Assembly (NCBI GenBank): GCA_910575505.1 | Contig: CAJTFK010000011.1 | Location: 1-64,000, forward strand | From: Oscillospiraceae bacterium | GTDB taxonomy: Bacteria; Bacillota; Clostridia; Oscillospirales; Oscillospiraceae | Direction of reading: 5' to 3' | Length of the DNA: 64,000 bases | Shown: positions 58,769 to 64,000 of the stretch, one piece after another | Layout of the letters: every line of letters begins with the position of its first letter | Position numbering within the stretch: the first letter of the stretch is position 1 | Program-made: the position numbers and the translations under genes | The notes under the pieces: generated by a model | Seen by the model: the letters and a program-made list of their open reading frames with translations, nothing else | The model's database searches: none | What the model was told of the DNA's origin: nothing

Positions 58769-60449
58769 CAGCGAACAGCAAAAAAACGGCGGAAAGCGTC
58801 TGACGGGCGGAGGCCCGGCGGATCAAGGAAAAAAACCGGCGAAAGCGCCGAAGCCGGGCGGAAAAAAACGCCGCATCAGCAGGCAGCAGATTGGTCTGAT
58901 TGCAGCCGTGGTCCTGCTGGCTCTGGCGCTGCTGGGAGTGCTGGCCTGGCGGAGCCTCTTCGTCCGGCCCGACATTCCCCAGAAGGACAGCACCCAGCAG
59001 CCCGGTGCCTCCGGAACCGGCAGCGAGACCGGCGGACCGGAGGAAATCGACTGGGGCGAGGGCGTCCGTCCCCGGGGCGGCGACGGGGAGCGGAAGAGCG
59101 CGGACTACTGGACCGTCCTCATTCTGGGCCGGGACACCGGCGGCGGAGGCAATACGGACACCATGCTGCTGGCCAGCTACGACGTGACCAACCAGAAGGC
59201 CACCGTCATGTCCATTCCCCGGGATACCATGGTGAACATCCCCTATGACATCAAGCGCATCAACGCCGTCTACAACTACTACGGCCAGGGAGAAAAGGGC
59301 ATTCAGCACCTGTATAAGGAAATCTCCCAGCTGGTGGGCTTTGAGCCCGATTATCAGGTCATCGTGGAATGGGAGGCCGTGGGGAAGATCGTGGACGCCA
59401 TGGGCGGAGTCTACTTTGACGTACCCCGGAACATGAACTATGACGACCCCTTCCAGGACCTCCACATCCATCAGACCGAGGGCTACCGCCTCCTCACCGG
59501 AGACGACGCCATGCAGGTCCTCCGCTACCGCTACGACACCGGAAAGAAGCGGGGCTACCCCGACGGGGACATCGGCCGCATCGCCACCCAGCAGGGATTG
59601 CTGAAGGCCATGGTCCAGCAGCTTTTGCAGCTCAAGAACATCGGAAAGGTCCAGGAGCTTGCGAAGGTCTTTCAGGAGTGTGTGGAGACGGACCTGAGCT
59701 TCCAGAACATTCTCTGGTTTGCCAAGTCGGCCTATATGGGCGGACTGAAGGTGGAGGACGTGAACTTTGTCACCATGCCCGGAAACTATGTGGCCTCCGC
59801 CTGGAGCCGCACCGTAGGCAACTACCAGTCCTACGTGACCCCCTATCCCAACGACCTTTTGAAGCTGGTGAATGAGGAGCTCAGCCCCTTTAAAGAGGTA
59901 TTCACCCTCCGGGACCTGGACATCATGTCCGTCAATGCCGACGGCAGTCTCAGATCCTCCACCGGCTATGTGGAGGACAGAAAGGCGGCTCTGCCGCCGC
60001 TCAAACCCGAACCGGAGCCGGAGCCGGAGCCGGAGGAAGAGGAGCCCGCCGTGGACGAGAACGGCAACCCCGTCGACCCGGAGACGGGCCTGCCCCTGGA
60101 CCCGGAGACCGGCGAGCCCATCGTGACGGACCCCGCCGCCGGCGAGGGCGGAGAGCCCGGCAGTACCGGGAACGGCGAAACCGGCGGCGGGACCGCGGTT
60201 GTCCCGCCTGTGACGGACCCCGGCACAGCCGCGGACCCGGACCCCTGGCGGGACCCCAATGAGACAGACCCGGGAACCGGCGCTGAAGACCCCGGCTGGA
60301 CGGACCCCGGCGCGTTGGAGCCTGTCCCGGAGCTGCCCGCCGTTCAGGAGCCCCCGGCGGTTCCGGAGGTTCCGGAAATACCGGCGGCGCCGGAGACTCC
60401 GGCAGAAGATCCCGGCTTTGCCATCATCGGGGCTCCGCCGGAGGAATAA
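58758..60449 (+). CDS. LytR-CpsA-Psr (LCP) family transferase with proline-rich tail
   Basis: 563 residues, overlapping the end of nadD-yqeK by 11 bases. A basic N terminus and one membrane span (IGLIAAVVLLALALLGVLAW) lead to the extracellular LCP domain (LILGRDTGGGGNTDTMLLAS, VMSIPRDTMVNIPYD, KRINAVYNYYGQGE, GDDAMQVLRYRYD). LCP enzymes attach teichoic acids or capsule polymers to peptidoglycan. The last about 170 residues are Pro/Glu/Gly-rich low complexity, probably a wall-spanning tail. Confidence 0.92.
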   Translation: MKNDSEQQKNGGKRLTGGGPADQGKKPAKAPKPGGKKRRISRQQIGLIAAVVLLALALLGVLAWRSLFVRPDIPQKDSTQQPGASGTGSETGGPEEIDWGEGVRPRGGDGERKSADYWTVLILGRDTGGGGNTDTMLLASYDVTNQKATVMSIPRDTMVNIPYDIKRINAVYNYYGQGEKGIQHLYKEISQLVGFEPDYQVIVEWEAVGKIVDAMGGVYFDVPRNMNYDDPFQDLHIHQTEGYRLLTGDDAMQVLRYRYDTGKKRGYPDGDIGRIATQQGLLKAMVQQLLQLKNIGKVQELAKVFQECVETDLSFQNILWFAKSAYMGGLKVEDVNFVTMPGNYVASAWSRTVGNYQSYVTPYPNDLLKLVNEELSPFKEVFTLRDLDIMSVNADGSLRSSTGYVEDRKAALPPLKPEPEPEPEPEEEEPAVDENGNPVDPETGLPLDPETGEPIVTDPAAGEGGEPGSTGNGETGGGTAVVPPVTDPGTAADPDPWRDPNETDPGTGAEDPGWTDPGALEPVPELPAVQEPPAVPEVPEIPAAPETPAEDPGFAIIGAPPEE

Positions 60450-60495
60450 ACCGTCTGTCAGGATATCAGGAAAGACCATCGTCATACCATGATTA

Positions 60496-60654
60496 GAACC
60501 TGTGTTCACAACCGCTGCACGCCGTCCGGCCGGTTTTTTCCTTCCATACCGCGCCGGTTTCCGCAGCCATACGTCAGTATGGCTGCGGAAGATCTCCCTG
60601 TCTGACGGGAAAATCCCTGCCCATCCGGCATCCTCCGGCTATGAATACAAGTTT
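60496..60654 (+). repeat. R1 inverted-repeat element, copy C
   Basis: About 159 bases with ends GAACCTGTGTTCA and TGAATACAAGTTT. The central hairpin is CCGCAGCCATA-CGTCAG-TATGGCTGCGG. It follows the LCP gene; the spacing to rsfS leaves room for it between the two genes, which are otherwise a conserved pair. Confidence 0.85.
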
Positions 60655-60803
60655 TTACTTCCGAGCCGAAGGGCCGGAAGTGATATGTTCCATGTTTTGC
60701 GGCTGCCGCCGTTTATGGCGGCGGGCAAAACGGCTTAAATCCAATTGCAGGATTTCTGAATTTCAAATTCTGGAATCATATATTCAGAAAGGGAGGCAAA
60801 CAT

Positions 60804-61172
60804 ATGTCATTGGCACCGAAAGAGATGGCCCTCATTGCGGCGAAAGCCCTGGACGAGAAGCGGGGCAGGGAGATCAGCGCCATCGAGATCACGGACCTCA
60901 CCACATTGGCGGATTATTTCGTCATTGCCAGCGGCACGTCCAACACCCAGATCAACGCCCTGTGCGGCGCGGTGGAGAAGGCCATGGAGGAGCAGGCCGG
61001 CGAAAAGCCTCTCCACCGGGAGGGCCACCGGGACGGCACATGGGTGCTGCTGGACTATGGCTGCGTGGCGGTGCATGTCTTCTCTCAGGAGGCCCGGGAG
61101 TTCTATTCCCTGGAACGCCTCTGGTCCGACGGCAAGCCTCTGGACCTCAGCGGCGTGCTGACGGCGGACTGA
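60804..61172 (+). CDS. rsfS: Ribosome silencing factor RsfS
   Basis: 122 residues. It contains ISAIEITDLTTLADYFVIAS, TSNTQINALCGAVEKAM, GHRDGTWVLLDYGCVAVHVF and YSLERLWSDG, the RsfS/Iojap fold. RsfS binds L14 of the large ribosomal subunit and blocks joining in starvation. It has its own AAAGGGAGG site; it is the last gene of the yhbY-nadD-LCP-rsfS cluster. Confidence 0.95.
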   Translation: MSLAPKEMALIAAKALDEKRGREISAIEITDLTTLADYFVIASGTSNTQINALCGAVEKAMEEQAGEKPLHREGHRDGTWVLLDYGCVAVHVFSQEAREFYSLERLWSDGKPLDLSGVLTAD

Positions 61173-61222
61173 ACGGCAGAACCCGCGGAATGTTCTGAAA
61201 ACTGATGGTTGAAAACGACCGG

Positions 61223-61255
61223 ACAGCTCTTAGCGGCTTTGCCGCTAAGAGCTGT
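61223..61255. terminator. Hairpin after rsfS
   Basis: Perfect 15-base arms ACAGCTCTTAGCGGC and GCCGCTAAGAGCTGT around TTT. The following sequence is not a U-run, so it may be an RNA stabiliser rather than a terminator. Confidence 0.6.
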
Positions 61256-61274
61256 CGCGTATCCCCCTGCGGGG

Positions 61275-61300
61275 AAAGGAACCCCTGACGGGTTCCTTTT
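61275..61300. terminator. Terminator
   Basis: Arms AAAGGAACCC and GGGTTCCTTT around CTGAC, followed by TCTTAATTG. It serves rsfS and perhaps the convergent gene ending at 61349. Confidence 0.75.
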
Positions 61301-61348
61301 CTTAATTGTCTCGTCTCCCGCCGGGACGCTGAAAGCCCGGCCGGGAGG

Positions 61349-61663
61349 CTAAAAATCAAATCTTGGACAATCGCGGTACGGTTCCGGAGCATCGCCGTCG
61401 AAGCGCCCCGCAGGGAAAGAGGGCTGGGACGGAAATTTCCACCGGTTCAGCCAGGCGATGAAGTCCGCCTCTGTATAGCTGACATAGGCAAAGGCCGTCC
61501 CGTCGGGGTTCCGCCGGGTGCGCCGGTATTGCTCCGCGTGGGGGCTGTTCCAAAGCCAATCCGTGCAGAACTCCATACAGTATTCGGAAAGACGCTCCGC
61601 CGCCTCATCCGGTACGGCGTACAGAAAGCCGCCGCTGCCGCAGCTCAAAATGACATGCTTCAT
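61349..61663 (-). CDS. Small hypothetical protein
   Basis: 104 residues, AAAGGAG upstream. Start MKHVILSCGSGGFLYAVPDE; aromatic-rich middle (EYCMEFCTDWLWNSPHAE, FIAWLNRWKFPS). No domain is recognised. It is soluble and lies after the GH19-like gene in the same direction with a 14-base gap. Confidence 0.6.
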   Translation of the reverse strand: MKHVILSCGSGGFLYAVPDEAAERLSEYCMEFCTDWLWNSPHAEQYRRTRRNPDGTAFAYVSYTEADFIAWLNRWKFPSQPSFPAGRFDGDAPEPYRDCPRFDF

Positions 61664-61677
61664 CAGACGGTCTCCTT

Positions 61678-62556
61678 TCAGGACGCCGCTTCCTCCTCCG
61701 CGGCAAAGACCGGATAATAGGCGGCATAGGCCTCCCGCCGGGACTGCCAGTTGCTGCCGCCCACGATGTCCGAGGCGATGTCGGTATTCAGGGATGTGGG
61801 GAAGTTGAGAAAGGCCCCGCTGACGCCGGAGATGTGCCAGAAGTAGGCGGCGCTCTCCCAGGCGAAGGCCTCCGCGATGTAGTCCGCCCCGGTGGTGTAG
61901 CCGGTCTCGGCGGGGTCCCGGCGGTCATGGACCACCCGGGAGTACCGGGAGACGTCCAGACCCATGTTGGCGGCGGTCTGGAGGGCGGCGTAATAGGCGG
62001 CGCTGATGTCCTCCCGGCCGTGGTTGGCGGGGTTGGCATAGGTGATGTCCGCCAGCTCCGGCATATATTTTTTCATCAGCCAAGTGGAAAAGGCCATCTG
62101 GCCGTATCCGAAGGTGAGATGGAGATAGCCCGCGCCCCGGGTGCCGGCGGTGTAGCCCCGGTCCTGGAAATAGGCCTCGTCCCCCCACTCCGTCAGGGCG
62201 GAGCCCCCCAGGCTTTCCACAGCCGCCTGGGCCAGGAACTGGCTGATGTCCTCCGCCGTGGTGATGCCGTACTCGTACAGCACCCGGTTCAGCTCCTCCA
62301 GCTGCTCCCCGGACAGGGTCCACCGGACGGTTCCCAGGGTACTGTCGTCATAGGTCAGAGCATCAATCTGCTGCCGGGTGACAAGGACCGGAGCCTCCGG
62401 CTCCTGGCCGGGGACCTCCTCCGGCCCCGCCCCTCCCTTCAGCTGGCGGAAGGCCAGAATCACTAAAATCAGCGCCAGCAGCAGCGCCGCCAGGGACGCC
62501 AGAACCGCCCGGGGGGAGAGACCCGATTCCTCCAGCTTGTCCAGCAGCTCCGGCAT
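61678..62556 (-). CDS. GH19-like lysozyme/chitinase-fold wall hydrolase
   Basis: 292 residues. One membrane span near residue 17-36 (LASLAALLLALILVILAF) anchors a linker and a C-terminal domain with FLAQAAVESLGGSALTEWGD, DRGYTAGTRGAGYLHLTFGY and YANPANHGREDIS. The E residues and the Gly-Tyr-Leu-x-Leu-T motif match the lysozyme-like superfamily (GH19 group). It probably cleaves peptidoglycan from the membrane surface. Confidence 0.75.
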   Translation of the reverse strand: MPELLDKLEESGLSPRAVLASLAALLLALILVILAFRQLKGGAGPEEVPGQEPEAPVLVTRQQIDALTYDDSTLGTVRWTLSGEQLEELNRVLYEYGITTAEDISQFLAQAAVESLGGSALTEWGDEAYFQDRGYTAGTRGAGYLHLTFGYGQMAFSTWLMKKYMPELADITYANPANHGREDISAAYYAALQTAANMGLDVSRYSRVVHDRRDPAETGYTTGADYIAEAFAWESAAYFWHISGVSGAFLNFPTSLNTDIASDIVGGSNWQSRREAYAAYYPVFAAEEEAAS

Positions 62557-62667
62557 AAACGCACCTCCCCCTCCGCTTTTTCCTCATCATACCATAAAGC
62601 AGGGGAGCTTGGCAAGGTGGGAATGCCTTCCCCGGCAGGATGTTGAGGGCATTTGAGGCGGGGAGGC

Positions 62668-62934
62668 TCAGCGCAGAAATTCCTCCAGGTGGTCGTGGAG
62701 CTCAAGGAAGGGCCGTTCCTTCAGCCTCTCCCCGGTGACGGTGTTGACCAGATCATAGCGGTCGGAGCTGAAAGGGGAATAGCCGTCGATCAGCTCCAGG
62801 ATGCCGGCGGCCATCTCGTATGAGACCTGACACAGTCTGTCCTCCAGGCTCCCCGGACCGGCAAGGGCCCGCTGGACGCAGGCCTCCTGAATCTGGGCCA
62901 GCTGCTGGAAAAATCTCTGCTGAGTGGAGTTCAT
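62668..62934 (-). CDS. Small hypothetical protein
   Basis: 88 residues from the ATG at 62934, with AAAGGAG upstream; the longer frame starting at 63531 has no site and reads through unlikely sequence. It begins MNSTQQRFFQQLAQIQEACV and ends FLELHDHLEEFLR. A predicted helical protein with a C-terminal LHDHLEEF-like segment; similar small proteins occur in related genomes but carry no function. Confidence 0.65.
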   Translation of the reverse strand: MNSTQQRFFQQLAQIQEACVQRALAGPGSLEDRLCQVSYEMAAGILELIDGYSPFSSDRYDLVNTVTGERLKERPFLELHDHLEEFLR

Positions 62935-63269
62935 GGCGCGTCTCCTTTCGTGGCTGGTGCCGTCACAATCATAGCATGGCCTGCCCCGGTCCGCAAGGCT
63001 CCGGAGGCTCCCGGGGCCTCCGCCGCGCATATTGTCAAGAGGAAGCGGCGCGGGAGGCGGGCTCCGTCCCGCCCCGTTTTTCAGAACCGCCGGGCGGCCC
63101 CTGCGGACCGTCTTTCGGGGGGACGCGTCCGGAATTTCCTCTGTTTGTCCGAAACGTTCACAGAAAAGCCCTTGCTTTCGCGGCGGGACAGGCATATGAT
63201 GAACCTGTGAAGCCGCCGGAAAGAGCTGTGACGACGGGTCCGGCACGGCGGCTGGAAAAGGAGCGTACA

Positions 63270-64000
63270 TTGAACAGATGGATGAAAGGGGCTCTGGCTC
63301 TGCTGGCCCCGCTGCTGCTGACGGCTGCCGTCCAGGCGGCGGAGCCGCCGGAAGTCCCCGCCTCCGGCCCCTGGACGCGGACGGATCTGGCCGGGGCGAT
63401 GGACCCCGCCGCTCCGGCCTGGCCGGAAGACGCGGCGGAGGGCGCGAAAGCCGTTCCGGAAAACGAGGAAATTTCCGCGGAGGAAACAAAAGACCCGCCG
63501 GAGGGCGGGGAAGCGCCGGGAAAAGGCGCAAAAAAACCGGCGGAACTGGTGTTCCCGGAGGCGGAGGACTGGCAGCTGCTGCTGGTGAATCCCTGGAATC
63601 CGCTGCCGGAGAACAGCGAGACGCTGGCGCTGAAAAGCCTGCCCAACGGACTGCGGGTGGACCGGCGGGCTTATGAGGATCTGATGGACATGCTGTCGGA
63701 CTGCCGGAAGGCGGGCCTGCGGCCCCTGGTCTGCTCCGCCTACCGGACCCAGGCCACCCAGACCCGGCTCTACAACAACAAGATTCTCCGTCTGCTGGCG
63801 GCGGGGTATCCGGAGGAGGAGGCCGCCGCCGAGGCCGCCCGCTGGGTGGCGGCCCCCGGTACCAGCGAACATCAGACGGGTCTGGCGGTGGATATCGTGG
63901 CGGCGTCCTATCAGATCCTGGACGAGGGCCAGGCGGAGACGGCGGAACAGAAGTGGCTGATGGAGCACTGCTGGGAATACGGCTTCATTCTCCGTTACCC
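63270..64000 (+). CDS. D-Ala-D-Ala carboxypeptidase (VanY type), runs off the right edge
   Basis: 243 codons are visible from the TTG at 63270 (AAAAGGAG six bases upstream). A signal peptide (WMKGALALLAPLLLTAAVQA) and a low-complexity Pro/Glu/Ala linker precede a VanY/LAS domain: LRPLVCSAYRTQATQTRLY, PGTSEHQTGLAVDIV and WLMEHCWEYGFILRY. The SxHxxGxAxD zinc motif is present. Enzymes of this family trim D-Ala from peptidoglycan. The end of the domain lies outside the window. Confidence 0.9.
   Translation, partial: MNRWMKGALALLAPLLLTAAVQAAEPPEVPASGPWTRTDLAGAMDPAAPAWPEDAAEGAKAVPENEEISAEETKDPPEGGEAPGKGAKKPAELVFPEAEDWQLLLVNPWNPLPENSETLALKSLPNGLRVDRRAYEDLMDMLSDCRKAGLRPLVCSAYRTQATQTRLYNNKILRLLAAGYPEEEAAAEAARWVAAPGTSEHQTGLAVDIVAASYQILDEGQAETAEQKWLMEHCWEYGFILRY

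Noticed and set aside
59990-60420. Repetitive Pro/Glu/Asp codons in the LCP gene, considered as a separate repeat locus
   Set aside because: The repeats are in frame and fit a low-complexity wall-spanning tail of the LCP protein; no independent DNA repeat is evident.
63081-63968. 295-codon minus-strand frame at the right edge
   Set aside because: It is antisense to the VanY-type carboxypeptidase, which has a TTG start with an AAAAGGAG site, a signal peptide and the SxHxxGxAxD motif.
1-64000. CRISPR arrays
   Set aside because: No series of evenly spaced direct repeats of 25-40 bases with unique spacers was found; the tandem repeats seen are contiguous and short.

Overview
The window comes from a high-GC, Gram-positive anaerobe of the Clostridia, most likely an Oscillospiraceae relative of Flavonifractor, Lawsonibacter or Oscillibacter. 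This rests on gene content and order: smc-ftsY, rph-rdgB, yhbY-nadD/yqeK-LCP-rsfS, a flavodiiron/rubredoxin system, AGGAGG-type ribosome binding sites and frequent TTG or GTG starts. No complete tRNA, rRNA or CRISPR array was seen.

Layout. 1-1300 and 5.8-7.9 kb are graveyards of integrated elements: two tRNA-3'-end-like sequences, two tyrosine-integrase remnants with their terminator hairpins, an excisionase-like HTH, an alpha-amylase scrap and a broken IS1182-type transposase. Between them lie two large paralogous genes of unknown function (1559-5737, minus strand), one with a BRCT domain; they are in the same frame and separated by a single TAG codon.

7.9-27.4 kb is an ethanolamine-utilisation (Eut) bacterial microcompartment locus. 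It has eutQ, a ureohydrolase, a frameshifted MerR-type regulator, a broken HAD phosphatase, a choline/ethanolamine-kinase-like protein, eutH, the lyase and its reactivase (eutA, eutB, eutC), eutE, shell genes (eutL, two eutM, eutN, a PduT-like BMC-T, eutS), eutT fused to pduL, pduS, eutP and eutG. Three promoters in this region, in front of the ureohydrolase, the HAD gene and the kinase-eut operon, share the same dyad (TTTGTG-N3-CACAA) inside a 19-bp spacer. That is the architecture of MerR-activated promoters, and it suggests one regulon controlled by the adjacent merR gene; I see no eutVW in the window. pduL is interrupted by a 159-bp MITE-like insertion with 16-bp perfect inverted ends and a 5-bp target duplication. 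27.4-28.7 kb (minus strand) encodes an ECF-type membrane protein and a DUF4430 lipoprotein-like protein behind a cobalamin riboswitch, fitting B12 supply for EutBC.

29.3-33.4 kb carries a ferredoxin, a NapH-like Fe-S membrane protein, thioredoxin, two rhodanese proteins (one on a CoA-disulfide reductase) and a convergent Crp/Fnr regulator. 33.4-35.1 kb has an esterase and an isocitrate-lyase-family pseudogene with four single-base deletions. 35.4-39.9 kb (minus) is an oxidative-defence-like cluster: an Rrf2 regulator, an acyl-CoA dehydrogenase/EtfA/rubredoxin triple fusion, a DUF1963 protein and a flavodiiron protein. 40.1-46.7 kb holds a GNAT protein, a glycerophosphodiester phosphodiesterase, a four-gene ABC importer and a divergent GlpP-type antiterminator. 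This is probably an uptake system for glycerol phosphate or glycerophosphodiesters, and it could feed ethanolamine to the Eut locus. An orphan 31-residue ORF and adenine deaminase follow.

49.3-64 kb is housekeeping: smc, an array of tiny zinc-ribbon/membrane proteins, ftsY, rph, rdgB, yhbY, nadD-yqeK, an LCP transferase, rsfS, a GH19-like hydrolase and a D-Ala-D-Ala carboxypeptidase running off the right edge. A family of about 150-170 bp inverted-repeat elements with a covarying central hairpin occurs three times (28.4, 47.2 and 60.6 kb).
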